DNA of 64,000 bases from Myxococcales bacterium (GCA_016706225.1 JADJKB010000021.1:1240001-1304000), one strand, 5' to 3'. Shown: positions 36,248 through 44,524, numbered from the stretch's first letter. Numbers and translations: made by a program. Notes: generated by a model not told the origin, from the sequence alone.

Positions 36248-37975
36248 ATGACTTCTCGTTTCTCGCATTCGTCGCTCTCGGCCCTTGGACTTCTCGCTTT
36301 CGCGCTCGCTGGCTGCGGCAGTGAAGGCTCGGGCGGCGGCGGTAGTGGTGCGGGCGGAGTCGGAGCGACCGGCGGCACCGGCGCCGCCGGGGGATTTGGC
36401 GGCGGCGGCGTGGGCGGAGTCGGAGCGACCGGTGGCACGGGCGGTGTGAGCGGTGGCACTGGCGGGGCGACGGGTGGCACTGGTGGAGCAGCGGGTGGCG
36501 GCGGCGCGGCGGGTAGCGGCGGCGCGGCGGGCAGCGGCGGCGCAACGGGTGGTGCGGCAGGCACGGGCGGGGCGACGGGTGGCACGGGCGGGGCAACTGG
36601 TGGCACCGGCGGGGCGACTGGCGGCACCGGTGGTGCAACGGGCGGAACTGGTGGCGCAAGCGGCGGAACCGGTGGCGCAACCGTGACCTCACCCGAGCTC
36701 TACTTCTGGGGCGACTTCGACACCCCCGGCAAGGAAAACGTCGGCGCGTACCAGGGCACGACCAAGAGTGTGCTCGCCCTGTCCGGCCTCGCCGGCGGCG
36801 ACAACATCTACGACGTCGCGCCATCACCGGACGGAACGAAGATCGCAGTCGCAGGCCGCGATACCCCCTCGAGCAACCCGGTCTTGAACGTCTACGCAAA
36901 GGACGGCAGCGGCGCACCCACGACCGTGGCGACAGGCAAACCATCCAGCCAGTTCCAAGAGGTCTCGTGGTCGCCGGACGGAAAGTGGATCGCGTTCGCA
37001 GCACAGCTCAACGCCGACGTCGCCATGACCCTGTACGTCGTGCCGGCAGCAGGCGGCACGCCGCCCAAGCGGCTGAGTCCAGCCGTCACCAACGCTCAAC
37101 TCCAGGTGTCGAGCGTGCGCTGGGCGTTCAGCGTCTCGAGCAGCAACGCCTACGTCGCGTACACCGGTGACGTCGTGAACAACGGTGTGAACGGGCTGTG
37201 GGTCGTCGACGCTCTGGCCACCACGCCCGCGCCGGTCGAGATCGTCACCCAGACCGAGCTCGGTGGAAGCGCGGGCACCAAGGACGTCCAGGCGTTGCTC
37301 GGCTGGGACTCGCTAAATCGCATCTACTTCAAGAGCGATTTCCAGGTGGACGACTCGTTCCAGCTCTATCGCTCGAGCGCAGTCGGCGCGAACCGCGAGC
37401 AGGTCCCGGGCACGGCACTCAAGAACGGCGGCGGCGCCGTGAACGCTCAGATCGGTTCGTTCGGCTTCAACGCTGCGGGCACCAAGCTGGCGTTCTCCTC
37501 GGACTCGCCGACGGCCGCCTTGTATCAGGTGTTCGTCCTCGACGTGACGCAGACCACGGCAGCTGCGGTGACCAGCATCTCGGCGACACCAGCTAGTGGG
37601 ACGAGCTATGGCCCCGACTTCTTCTCACCGATCAGCTGGAGCCCCGATGGCAGCAAGCTGGCCGTCGTCGCCGACTGGCCCGGCGCCCCCGGCGCTGCCG
37701 ACAACGCCTATGGTGCTTGGATCCTGCCGGCATCCGGGACTCCCGCGGCGACCCTGGTGCTCGGCGCCCCGACCTCCACGACGCTGGACGTCGACCAGCT
37801 CGCTTTCTCGAAGGACGGGACACGACTGTTCGTGCGAGGTGATCTCGGAACGGACACGCAGAAGGAGCTCTACGTGACGAGCGACTTCACGACTGCGAAC
37901 CAGACCCCGGCCTCCAAGCTGCTCGAAGCCGCGCCTGCCGGGGGTACCGTTCAATCGATGATCGTTGCTCCGTGA
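36248..37975 (+). CDS. lipoprotein with TolB/WD40-like beta-propeller
   Basis: 575 residues from ATG 36248, preceded by AAAAGGAGC. Signal and lipobox: LLAFALAGC. Residues about 25-145 are tandem GGTGGAT-type repeats from 21-bp units. The rest is a beta-propeller with recurring SPDGTKIAVAGRD, WSPDGKWIAFAAQ, NAAGTKLAFSSDSPT and WSPDGSKLAVVADW motifs, as in TolB and WD40-like PD40 repeats. Surface anchored; binding role inferred. Confidence 0.75.
   Translation: MTSRFSHSSLSALGLLAFALAGCGSEGSGGGGSGAGGVGATGGTGAAGGFGGGGVGGVGATGGTGGVSGGTGGATGGTGGAAGGGGAAGSGGAAGSGGATGGAAGTGGATGGTGGATGGTGGATGGTGGATGGTGGASGGTGGATVTSPELYFWGDFDTPGKENVGAYQGTTKSVLALSGLAGGDNIYDVAPSPDGTKIAVAGRDTPSSNPVLNVYAKDGSGAPTTVATGKPSSQFQEVSWSPDGKWIAFAAQLNADVAMTLYVVPAAGGTPPKRLSPAVTNAQLQVSSVRWAFSVSSSNAYVAYTGDVVNNGVNGLWVVDALATTPAPVEIVTQTELGGSAGTKDVQALLGWDSLNRIYFKSDFQVDDSFQLYRSSAVGANREQVPGTALKNGGGAVNAQIGSFGFNAAGTKLAFSSDSPTAALYQVFVLDVTQTTAAAVTSISATPASGTSYGPDFFSPISWSPDGSKLAVVADWPGAPGAADNAYGAWILPASGTPAATLVLGAPTSTTLDVDQLAFSKDGTRLFVRGDLGTDTQKELYVTSDFTTANQTPASKLLEAAPAGGTVQSMIVAP
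36430..36690 (+). repeat. tandem 21-bp/9-bp repeats coding Gly/Ala/Thr linker
   Basis: Near-tandem units such as GGTGGCACCGGCGGGGCGACT encode GGTGGAT repeats, the same heptapeptide style as in the lipoprotein at 23010-24038. Confidence 0.75.
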
Positions 37976-38050
37976 TAGAGGGTCACAGCGGGCAGCAAAC
38001 CAACGGCCTCGGCCTTGCAATCGAGCCGATTCTCTCTACCCTTCGGAGGC

Positions 38051-39238
38051 ATGGGCCGAACGCGATCTCTCCTCGCCATTCTGATCCTCCCGAGCTTCGC
38101 CTTTGCCACGAGCGCCTGCGGTAGCAGCGACGACTCGGGCGGCGGTGGGAAGTCCGGCACGGGCGGCACAGGTGGTACGGGCGGCACGGGTGGAACCTCG
38201 ACTGCGCCACCGGCAGAAGGCCCCATCACCACGCTACCCGCCGGCTGGAACGAGTTCGCACCCGGCGGCGCAACAACCTGCGCCAAGGGTGCCAAATACA
38301 AGTTCTGGGTGCGGCCCGGCACCGTGAACCGGGTGGTGGTCGACTTCCGCGGTGGCGGTGCGTGCTGGAACACCCTCACTTGCTCGGTCGGTGACTCGAT
38401 CTACTCCTCGACCGCCGACGCCGATCCTTGGATGAGCGACGAGACCAAGGCACAGGGCATCTACGACCACAGCCGTGGCGACAATCCCTTCAAGGACTGG
38501 CACCACGTTCTCCTCGCCTACTGCACCGGTGATGTGCACTGGGGCGACTCGAAGCAGGTCTACAGCCCCGGCGCGCCGCTAGAGACCAGCATTGAGCACC
38601 GCGGCGCAATCAACGCCCAAACCGCGCTCGACTGGGTCTACGAAAACGTCCCTTCCCCCGACAAGGTCATGGTCACCGGTTGCAGTGCTGGAGGATATGG
38701 GTCGATCTTCTGGTCCGGCTTCGTGAAGAACCACTACAAGAGTGCGAGCGTCTACCACTTCTCCGACAGTGCGGCCGGCATCATCACCGACACCTTCTTC
38801 CAGGAGAGCTTCCCCGCCTGGAACGCCAAGACGACCTTCCCGAGCTTCATCGGGGTGGACCCCGCGACGTTCACCTCGTTGCCCGAGCTGTACGTGGCGA
38901 TCGGCAAGACGTTCCCGGACATGTTCTACTCACAGTTCAACACCACCTACGACGCGACCCAGCACTCCTATTTCAAGGCGATGGGCGGCGGCGACGAGAA
39001 CGACTGGTCTCAGAAGATGCAGGCCAATCTCGCGACCATCTCGGCGGCCGGGGGCAACTTCCGCTCGTTCATGGCGGCCGGCTCTCAGCACTGCGTGCTC
39101 GGCAACGCGAACTTCTACGACATGGAAGTCGGCGGCACGAAGCTGGTGAGCTGGCTGACCGATGCCGTCCAAGACAAACCCGTCGAGAGCGTGACCTGCA
39201 AGACCACGGACTGCGGCGCACCGAAGCCGGCGCAGTGA
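38051..39238 (+). CDS. pectinacetylesterase-family secreted hydrolase (lipoprotein)
   Basis: 395 residues from ATG 38051 (MGRTRSLLAILILPSFAFAT then SAC lipobox). Short Gly/Thr linker, then an alpha/beta-hydrolase-like fold: VVVDFRGGGACWNTLTC, NDWHH-like DWHHVLLAYCTGDVHWG, the nucleophile elbow MVTGCSAGGYGSIFW, YHFSDSAAGI, and the late SQHCVLG His. This is the pattern of pectinacetylesterase/Notum-like (PF03283) enzymes, which remove acyl groups from polysaccharides or proteins. Probably acts on the cell surface or on prey or plant polymers. Confidence 0.85.
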   Translation: MGRTRSLLAILILPSFAFATSACGSSDDSGGGGKSGTGGTGGTGGTGGTSTAPPAEGPITTLPAGWNEFAPGGATTCAKGAKYKFWVRPGTVNRVVVDFRGGGACWNTLTCSVGDSIYSSTADADPWMSDETKAQGIYDHSRGDNPFKDWHHVLLAYCTGDVHWGDSKQVYSPGAPLETSIEHRGAINAQTALDWVYENVPSPDKVMVTGCSAGGYGSIFWSGFVKNHYKSASVYHFSDSAAGIITDTFFQESFPAWNAKTTFPSFIGVDPATFTSLPELYVAIGKTFPDMFYSQFNTTYDATQHSYFKAMGGGDENDWSQKMQANLATISAAGGNFRSFMAAGSQHCVLGNANFYDMEVGGTKLVSWLTDAVQDKPVESVTCKTTDCGAPKPAQ

Positions 39239-39626
39239 GGGGCTCGAGCGGCGCTCAGGGCTTCAACACCCTGCTCGACGAATACAACGCCTACGCCCAC
39301 TCGCTCGCCGCGCGCGTCTGCACTCGGGATCTGCTCGACTCGAATTCCCGCGTGAGCGCTCGTGATGGGGTGCTGGCGATGATGTTCTACGTGGAGGTCT
39401 ACCTCCGCCTCGCGCGCGAGAAACACCCGGCCGACTACGCGGCGATCATGAAGGACGCCGGGCACGCCGGCTGATCGTGACGGTCTGGAACCGCGCGGAG
39501 TACTGGCTGAGAAGGAGCCTGCCTTTTCCAAATCTCGGGATCCACGACGCGCAGTTCGAATCATGGGCCTACGACCCGGAGCGGCTGCGGGAGATCGCGC
39601 GCGTTCGTGAGGCGGAGCACACCTGA
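39235..39626 (+). pseudogene. hypothetical gene, apparently frameshifted
   Basis: A GTG at 39235 overlaps the hydrolase stop and opens 79 codons (LLDEYNAYAHSLAARVCTRD, MMFYVEVYLRLAREKHPADY) to TGA 39474. The following 50 codons in another frame (RLIVTVWNRAEYWLRRSLPF, WAYDPERLREIARVREAEHT) look like the natural continuation. I think one gene of about 130 residues was split by an indel at about 39,455-39,470; two small coupled genes are the alternative. Family not recognised. Confidence 0.45.
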
Positions 39627-39779
39627 GCGAACGGACCGACTTGATGTGGAGCGCCCGAACCCGCCGAGGCCTTGCGCGGATCTCAGCGCCCAGCCAGCGC
39701 GGCGCGCCCTCCGCCGGCGAGCGCCGGCACGATGGGGCCGTGTTGACAGACGAGGGTCGGGGCGCTTCCCTGAGCGTAC

Positions 39780-39938
39780 GTGCCCAAGCTCCGCTGGATC
39801 ATCGTGCCCCTCCTCGTGACGCTGATCGTGTCCGCCGTCGTCGCTGCGCCCGTGGCCTTGCTCGCGATCTTCACTGCGCCGACTCAAATCAAGCTCGCCC
39901 GTGCTTTTTTGAACTCGCTCGGGGTCTTGCCCACGTAG
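39780..39938 (+). CDS. possible small membrane protein
   Basis: GTG 39780 opens 52 codons beginning VPKLRWIIVPLLVTLIVSAV then VAAPVALLAIF, a clear hydrophobic helix. The last third overlaps the 3' end of the araC gene on the other strand, which makes the end suspicious. Low confidence. Confidence 0.25.
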   Translation: MPKLRWIIVPLLVTLIVSAVVAAPVALLAIFTAPTQIKLARAFLNSLGVLPT

Positions 39939-40804
39939 CGCTTGAAGACGCGCACGAAGGCGTCCTCCGAGGCGTAACCCACTGCCTCCGCGAGCGCTGC
40001 TGTGGTCAAGTCGCGAGTCTGCAGGAGATCGGCTGCGGCCGTGACGCGGAAGCGCGCGAGATAACGCGCGGGGGGCTCACCCACGAGTTCAGTGAAGCGC
40101 TCGTAGAAGCGCGTGCGAGAGAGGCCCACCTCTGCCGCCAGGGACTCAGCGCTCCACTCTTCTCCGGGGCGCTGGTGGATCAGACCGATCGCTCGACCAA
40201 CATGCGGGTCACGGATCGCGGCGAACCAGCCATCGGCATCGCCAACCGTCGCCATGCTCTTCTTCATTACTTGCGCGAAAAGCACATCCATCAGACGTGC
40301 GCCGACCGCTGCGCTCCCCGGCTCACCCTCGCTGAGCTCTCGGTCGAGCAACGACAACGTATGCGCAAACCAGTCCGCTAGCTCGGCGTCTCCGCGCACG
40401 ACCACCATCGCAGGCAGGAGCGGCGCGAGCGTCCCGGCGGCGTCGCGCTCGAAGCGAAAGCTCCCGCACAAGAGCGAAGTCTCCGCGCCGCGGCCACCGA
40501 AGCGCAAGAACGGGACGCCGGGTCGCTCCGTCGCGATCGAGCGAATGGGCACCGGGTGACGGGCGAGATCAGTCGAGAGCACGTGCCCCGAGCCCTGCGG
40601 AAAGAGGACCGTGTCACCGCGTTCGAGCGCGGTGGCGGCAGCGTCACCATCGCGCTGCACGAAACAGCGCCCCTGAGCCACGACGTGGAAGATGGGCTTC
40701 GCGGCGCCCGACGTGTGGACCGACCACGGCTCGCTGAGCACCGCGCGCGAAACGACGCTGCTGGCAACGCGCAGGGAGTCGAGGATGTTGGCCAGTGCGT
40801 CCAT
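39884..40804 (-). CDS. AraC-family regulator with cupin sensor
   Basis: 306 residues. The N-terminal cupin_6 type domain (HVVAQGRCFVQRDGDAAATA, GDTVLFPQGSGHVLSTD) is a ligand-sensing barrel. The C-terminal two helix-turn-helix units (AAEVGLSRTRFYERFTELVG, AEAVGYASEDAFVRVFKRYV) bind DNA. It is divergent from the lipoprotein at 40963 and VOC gene, with a perfect 10-bp inverted repeat 26 bp from its own start, the likely operator for itself and the divergent pair. Confidence 0.9.
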   Translation of the reverse strand: MDALANILDSLRVASSVVSRAVLSEPWSVHTSGAAKPIFHVVAQGRCFVQRDGDAAATALERGDTVLFPQGSGHVLSTDLARHPVPIRSIATERPGVPFLRFGGRGAETSLLCGSFRFERDAAGTLAPLLPAMVVVRGDAELADWFAHTLSLLDRELSEGEPGSAAVGARLMDVLFAQVMKKSMATVGDADGWFAAIRDPHVGRAIGLIHQRPGEEWSAESLAAEVGLSRTRFYERFTELVGEPPARYLARFRVTAAADLLQTRDLTTAALAEAVGYASEDAFVRVFKRYVGKTPSEFKKARASLI

Positions 40805-40829
40805 GGCTCGTCGAAGCCCAGTATGCGGC

Positions 40830-40858
40830 CAGAAATCCGCGACAGATCCGGATTTCTG
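40830..40858. promoter_or_regulatory. inverted repeat, candidate AraC operator
   Basis: CAGAAATCCG (40830-40839) and CGGATTTCTG (40849-40858) are perfect 10-bp arms 9 bp apart, in the divergent gap between the araC-type gene and the lipoprotein gene. Candidate regulator binding site; inferred from position and symmetry. Confidence 0.55.
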
Positions 40859-40962
40859 CCGCGCCGGACGTTTGGGCGGATCTGCGGAACGAACGGGCGG
40901 CTGCCGGCGGGGAGTCCGCGGTTACGAAGAGAGTGGGAGCTGTCGTTCCCGAGGAGGTCAGC

Positions 40963-41829
40963 ATGAACCGGAAGACGACGATTGGCATTCTTGGCTGTGT
41001 GGGTGTGATGGCCGTCAGTGTGATCGCCGGGTGCGGGTCGGACGACGGCTCGGGATCGAATCCAGGAACCGGCGGTGCTTCGTCGGGCGGCACAGCGGGC
41101 GCGACGGGCGGTGCGGCTGGAGCCGGTGGTGCTGCGGGTGCCGCGACCGGCGGCAGCGCAGGCGCCGGCGGAACGACCGCGAGTGTGGAGCTCGCGGCGC
41201 TCGTGCGCGGCACCCTCTACACGACCAACCTGACGGAAGCGCAAGCCAAGCACGACGCCATCGCCGCCGGCGGTGAAGCGACGGCCAAGGCTGCGGGAGA
41301 CATCGGGCACGACGTAGCACTGGGGACGACCCTGCTCGGCACCACGGAAAACGCGTTCATGGGCCTCGACCGCTGGAAGCCGGGCAGCGACCCGGCGTCG
41401 TTCTACGGCAACCCGGAGTTCCAGAAGGCGTTCGGCACGCTGTTCTCGGCACCACCGACCCTCGAGCTCTTTGCGAAACAGGACACTTGGCACAGCTGGG
41501 GCAGCATCGACGCCGGCGACGGCATCGAGCCGCACTACTACGTGGTCGTGCGCGGTCACCTCGCCAAGGATCCCGCCAGCACTCGACCAGCTCACGACCA
41601 ACTCGCGGCCGGGGGCGAGGCGCAAGCCAAAGCCGCGGGCGACGTGGCCCACGTCGTGTTTCTGGGCGCCCAAGATCCGCAGGAGTTCCTGGCCATCGAT
41701 CTCTGGACGACCAAGGACGCAATGACCGCGGTCTATGGCGACCCTGATTTTCAAAAGGCTTTCGGCGCTCTGTTCTCGGCGACCCCAACTCTCGGCGTTT
41801 ACCAATCAACGAGCTTTCACCAGTGGTGA
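40963..41829 (+). CDS. lipoprotein with two copies of an ABM-like dimeric barrel domain
   Basis: 288 residues from ATG 40963, preceded by GAGGAGG. Signal and lipobox: MAVSVIAGC. After a Gly/Ala linker, two homologous units of about 100 residues follow: AKHDAIAAGGEATAKAAGDI with PEFQKAFGTLFSAPPTLELF, and AHDQLAAGGEAQAKAAGDVA with PDFQKAFGALFSATPTLGVY. The size and motifs suggest ferredoxin-like stress-response or monooxygenase (ABM) barrels, which dimerise; here the dimer would be within one chain. Same strand as the VOC gene 20 bp downstream, so probably one operon under the AraC regulator. Confidence 0.65.
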   Translation: MNRKTTIGILGCVGVMAVSVIAGCGSDDGSGSNPGTGGASSGGTAGATGGAAGAGGAAGAATGGSAGAGGTTASVELAALVRGTLYTTNLTEAQAKHDAIAAGGEATAKAAGDIGHDVALGTTLLGTTENAFMGLDRWKPGSDPASFYGNPEFQKAFGTLFSAPPTLELFAKQDTWHSWGSIDAGDGIEPHYYVVVRGHLAKDPASTRPAHDQLAAGGEAQAKAAGDVAHVVFLGAQDPQEFLAIDLWTTKDAMTAVYGDPDFQKAFGALFSATPTLGVYQSTSFHQW

Positions 41830-41848
41830 AACCAGGAAGGCATCAGAC

Positions 41849-42208
41849 ATGACGACCCTAGGCAACAACACCAAGTGGACCATTGCTGCCGAGCACCGCG
41901 ACAGCGTGCGCCGGATCTTGACCGAAGGGCTCGGCCTCGCGTCGAAGCCTGGGCCCAGTCCGGACTTCGACCTCTACGTTCTGGCGGACGGCGGCATGGT
42001 CGGCGTCGCATTCGTCGATCGTCCGGCAGCCCTGGACGATTCACAGCAGGCCAAGAGCGCCTGGCTGGAGTTCGCGGTGGATGACGCAGAGCGCCGCACG
42101 GATGCGCTGGCCAAGCTCGGAGCCCTGCGCGTCGACTACACGGACAAAGCGCACGCCTATTTTCAGATCCCAGGCGGACCGATCTTCCGACTCAAAGCCA
42201 GCGCCTGA
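41849..42208 (+). CDS. VOC/glyoxalase-like small protein
   Basis: 119 residues from ATG 41849, preceded by AGGAAGG. beta-alpha-beta-beta-beta units with SPDFDLYVLADGGMVGVAFV, SAWLEFAVDDAERRTDALAK and AYFQIPGGPIFRLKA fit a single VOC-superfamily half or dimeric VOC protein. Typical roles are small-molecule binding or resistance. Cotranscribed with the ABM-like lipoprotein; ends before a strong terminator. Confidence 0.65.
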   Translation: MTTLGNNTKWTIAAEHRDSVRRILTEGLGLASKPGPSPDFDLYVLADGGMVGVAFVDRPAALDDSQQAKSAWLEFAVDDAERRTDALAKLGALRVDYTDKAHAYFQIPGGPIFRLKASA

Positions 42209-42246
42209 GCGCCCCGGTCCTCCGCGGGGCAGTGGCGGACAGAACG

Positions 42247-42290
42247 CCGCGACCCGCGCAGTAAGGCTGCGCGGGTCGCGGTCTTTTGTT
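42247..42290. terminator. bidirectional intrinsic terminator
   Basis: Perfect 15-bp arms (42247-42261 and 42267-42281, CCGCGACCCGCGCAG and its complement) around a 5-base loop, followed by TCTTTTGTTT. It lies between the convergent ends of the VOC gene and the SPFH gene and should stop transcription from the plus strand; it may also serve the minus strand. Confidence 0.9.
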
Positions 42291-42297
42291 TCAGGCC

Positions 42298-43206
42298 TCA
42301 CGAGCTGCGAACTTTTCCGTCGGACTCACCGTCCGACAGCAGCGTCGAGCCCGCCGGCGCCCGCAGGCCGATGGCGAAGCGACCACCCGCGTGCGCCATG
42401 TCCGTGAGCGTCTGCAGCTCACGCAGCTTGAAGAGCTCCGGGTTGTCCCGGAGCGCCGCCGCCTGATCGAGCTCGAGGGCGAGGCGCAGCTCGGCCCGCT
42501 CGCGCTCGACGTGGGCGTCGTGGTGCGCCTTCTCCAGCGCAAGCTCCAAATCGAGCTTGGCCCGAGCGCGCTCGACGTCGGCCTGACGCCGCGCCCGCTC
42601 GATGTCCGCGTCCATCTGCAACATCGCCTGATCCCGCGCAGCATCGGCCTTGATGTGTGCAGACTCGGCGTCCTTCTTGGCGCGGATGATCTCGGCCTCG
42701 GCCCGGCGCTCGGTCTCGAGCACCTGATTCATGATCTCCCGGAGGTTGCCCGGGAAGACCAGATCCTTGACGTCGGCGCGCAGGATCGCGACGCCGTACA
42801 CCGTGGCCGTGGCCCGCACGTCCTCACGCACGGCGTCCGAGATCTCGTTCCGGTCGCTCAAGATGGCGTCCAGCGTACGATTGGCCAAGAACCGCCGCGC
42901 CGCGAGCTGCACGTCCTCGTAGATGCGCTCCTCGTAGCCGGCCACGTTGTGGAGCGCGGCCGCCGGATCGACGACCTTGAAGTAGACCAAGAGCGAGACC
43001 CGGATGGCGACCTTGTCGGCCGTCAAGATCTCCTGACCTTTCAGCGTGAGCGAACGCTCACGCAGATCGACCAGATCGACCCTGCGCGTGACACGCTGGA
43101 AGAGCGGCGTCCGGAGTTTGTGACGGCCCGGCTCGAGCACGCGCGCGAAGGCGCCGTTCTCGTACAAGAGGCCGACGAAGGACTGGGGAATGAAGACCGT
43201 GATCAT
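42298..43206 (-). CDS. SPFH/Band-7 (slipin-like) protein
   Basis: 302 residues, MITVFIPQSFVGLLYENGAF. SPFH domain about residues 1-185 (VLEPGRHKLRTPLFQRVTRR, AIRVSLLVYFKVVDPAAALH, RDVRATATVYGV-like EDVRATATVYGVAILRADVK), then a long coiled coil about 185-270 rich in Glu/Arg/Ala. Unlike most slipins there is no clear N-terminal membrane helix. SPFH proteins form ring or cage assemblies. It is the last gene on the same strand as the tRNA array, 204 bp after tRNA-Cys, and may be part of that system. Confidence 0.85.
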   Translation of the reverse strand: MITVFIPQSFVGLLYENGAFARVLEPGRHKLRTPLFQRVTRRVDLVDLRERSLTLKGQEILTADKVAIRVSLLVYFKVVDPAAALHNVAGYEERIYEDVQLAARRFLANRTLDAILSDRNEISDAVREDVRATATVYGVAILRADVKDLVFPGNLREIMNQVLETERRAEAEIIRAKKDAESAHIKADAARDQAMLQMDADIERARRQADVERARAKLDLELALEKAHHDAHVERERAELRLALELDQAAALRDNPELFKLRELQTLTDMAHAGGRFAIGLRAPAGSTLLSDGESDGKVRSS

Positions 43207-43385
43207 GTTGAGACTCCTGATGAAAGCGAAAGAGAAGAAAGGGAACGGCTCCGGGTCCTACGCACATGAGCAATGTGTCGTACGATTTCGGGTGGACGAC
43301 GTGACCTGATCTCTTGGAAGGAGACAGTCGCCCCGATTCGCGATCGGCTCGTGGGGCCGAAGCCGTAGTGGGTGAAGTGAAGGAA

Positions 43386-43400
43386 ACTCGTGCGACGAGT
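43386..43400 (-). other. small perfect hairpin after the tRNA array
   Basis: ACTCGT-GCG-ACGAGT, 6-bp arms and a 3-base loop, immediately 3' of the array on the minus strand and followed there by a pyrimidine-rich run. Weak terminator or processing site; low certainty. The rest of 43,207-43,410 shows no gene. Confidence 0.3.
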
Positions 43401-43410
43401 AGGGGCCGGA

Positions 43411-43478
43411 GACCCGAGCGAGAGTCGGACTCGCCCACGCGGACTTGCAAACCGCGCCGGCCACCGGGCCATCGGGTC
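43411..43478 (-). tRNA. tRNA-Cys (GCA), degenerate
   Basis: Acceptor GACCCGA/TCGGGTC pairs fully. Anticodon loop TTGCAAG with GCA; the closing pair 31-39 is U-U and base 38 is G instead of A. The T-loop reads TCCGACT, with C at position 55. No encoded CCA. Last tRNA of the array. Confidence 0.75.
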
Positions 43479-43518
43479 GGAGTCGGGACGGGCGTCCCGC
43501 TTGCCAAGGTGAACCAGA

Positions 43519-43589
43519 GCGACGGGCGGGAATTGCACCCGCATCCCGAGAGTGGCGCTCTCAGATCCTGCTCGTTGGACGACCGTCGC
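43519..43589 (-). tRNA. tRNA-Gly (GCC), degenerate
   Basis: Acceptor GCGACGG/CCGTCGC. Anticodon loop GCGCCAC gives GCC, but base 33 is C, not U. The T-loop is TGCAATT, with G at position 55. Charging and decoding would be doubtful. Confidence 0.65.
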
Positions 43590-43641
43590 GAAGAATGGCC
43601 AGCGGACGCGGACGCGCTACGGCGTGCACGCCAGCCAGCAG

Positions 43642-43728
43642 TGCTCGAGGAGAGAGTCGAACTCACACGCCCACGATGGAGCGCCAGGGTCTGAGCCTGG
43701 TGCGTCTGCCAGTTCCGCCACTCGAGCA
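43642..43728 (-). tRNA. tRNA-Leu (CAG)
   Basis: 87 nt with long variable arm. Acceptor TGCTCGA/TCGAGCA, anticodon stem CCAGG/CCTGG with loop CTCAGAC, T-loop TTCGACT with one mismatch in the T-stem. Confidence 0.85.
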
Positions 43729-43733
43729 AGAGA

Positions 43734-43816
43734 GGAAGGCGGAGGTCTCGATCCTCAAACCCGGGGGTTCGCACTGCTTTCGAGGCAGGCCCGATCCCAT
43801 GACCGGTTCACCTTCC
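43734..43816 (-). tRNA. tRNA-Ser (CGA), degenerate T-loop
   Basis: 83 nt with long variable arm. Acceptor GGAAGGT/GCCTTCC. Anticodon loop CTCGAAA in stem CCTGC/GCAGT. The T-loop reads ATCGAGA, with A at position 54, and the T-stem has an end mismatch. Confidence 0.7.
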
Positions 43817-43824
43817 CAATTCGT

Positions 43825-43896
43825 ACGGGGACCAGGACTCGAACCTGGACCTCAGGGCTTCAGAGGCCCGCGTCCTCGCCATTGGACCATCCCCGC
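43825..43896 (-). tRNA. tRNA-Gln (CTG)
   Basis: Acceptor GCGGGGA/TCCCCGT, anticodon loop CTCTGAA, T-loop TTCGAGT with a perfect T-stem. D-arm TGGTCCAATGGC type as in bacterial Gln tRNAs. Confidence 0.8.
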
Positions 43897-43977
43897 ATGG
43901 AACTACTTCGTGTCTCGGCACGCTCAGATCACGATCAAAAGAGGAGACCGGACACAGGCGCGAGAGCTACTTCCAGT

Positions 43978-44050
43978 GCGGGACCCGAGGATCGAACTCG
44001 GCTGCTCCACGTTGTGAGCGTGGCGTCGTCACCAGACGAACACGTCCCGC
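43978..44050 (-). tRNA. tRNA-Val (CAC)
   Basis: Acceptor GCGGGAC/GTCCCGC, anticodon stem CCACG/CGTGG with loop CTCACAA, T-loop TTCGATC. Canonical in all parts seen. Confidence 0.85.
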
Positions 44051-44052
44051 GG

Positions 44053-44124
44053 GCGGGGACCGGGAATCGCACCCGGATCTCGGACTTCAAAGGACCGCGT
44101 CCTGGCTGGTTGGACCATCCCCGC
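44053..44124 (-). tRNA. tRNA-Gln (TTG), degenerate T-loop
   Basis: Acceptor GCGGGGA/TCCCCGC, anticodon loop CTTTGAA with one mismatch in the stem, T-loop TGCGATT with G at position 55. Only 2 bp from the 5' end of tRNA-Val. Confidence 0.75.
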
Positions 44125-44131
44125 GCTCGGC

Positions 44132-44202
44132 GCCGCCGGCAGGATTCGAACCTGCATCGGCTGGTTTAGAAGACCAGCGTCTTTCCTTTGGACCACGGAG
44201 GC
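44132..44202 (-). tRNA. tRNA-Arg (TCT)
   Basis: Anticodon stem CTGGT/ACCAG with loop CTTCTAA, T-loop TTCGAAT in a perfect T-stem, one mismatch (position 4) in the acceptor GCCTCCG/CGGCGGC. Confidence 0.85.
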
Positions 44203-44212
44203 GTCTTCTCGT

Positions 44213-44284
44213 CCGCTCGCCAGGAATCGCACCTGGAAAAGGCCTGCGTATCAGACAGGCTGAGGCCACTAGCCTCACGAGCGG
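44213..44284 (-). tRNA. tRNA-Ile (GAT), degenerate T-loop
   Basis: Acceptor CCGCTCG/CGAGCGG, anticodon loop CTGATAC, T-loop TGCGATT with G at position 55. The next 83 bp upstream in the transcript (44,285-44,367) hold no tRNA I can fold. Confidence 0.75.
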
Positions 44285-44367
44285 CTGCGTAGGGATCGCC
44301 AAGGCGGAGGCGCTCGTTGGCGCCCAGCAGGTTCCGCTACACGATCGCGTCGCTCGCATTCCCCAGC

Positions 44368-44439
44368 GTTCCCACGGGGATTCGAACCCCGATCTCGAGC
44401 TTGAGAAACTCGAATCCTGAACCGTTAGACGATGGGAAC
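44368..44439 (-). tRNA. tRNA-Glu (CTC)
   Basis: Acceptor GTTCCCA/TGGGAAC, anticodon loop TTCTCAA in stem CGAGT/GCTCG, T-loop TTCGAAT. Canonical. Confidence 0.85.
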
Positions 44440-44446
44440 GAATTGC

Positions 44447-44514
44447 GGGCCCGTGACGAATCGAACGCCAGCCGCTGGACTTGGAAACCAGCTGGTCACC
44501 ACGACCTCGGACCC
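44447..44514 (-). tRNA. tRNA-Trp (CCA)
   Basis: 68 nt. Acceptor GGGTCCG/CGGGCCC, anticodon loop TTCCAAG with a U-U pair closing the loop and G38, the same oddity as in the tRNA-Cys. T-loop TTCGATT. Confidence 0.75.
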
Positions 44515-44524
44515 TCGATGGAGT

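Noticed and set aside
44285..44367. An additional tRNA (Met or Tyr) in the largest gap of the array
   Set aside because: I could not fold a T-arm with an acceptor pair in either register.
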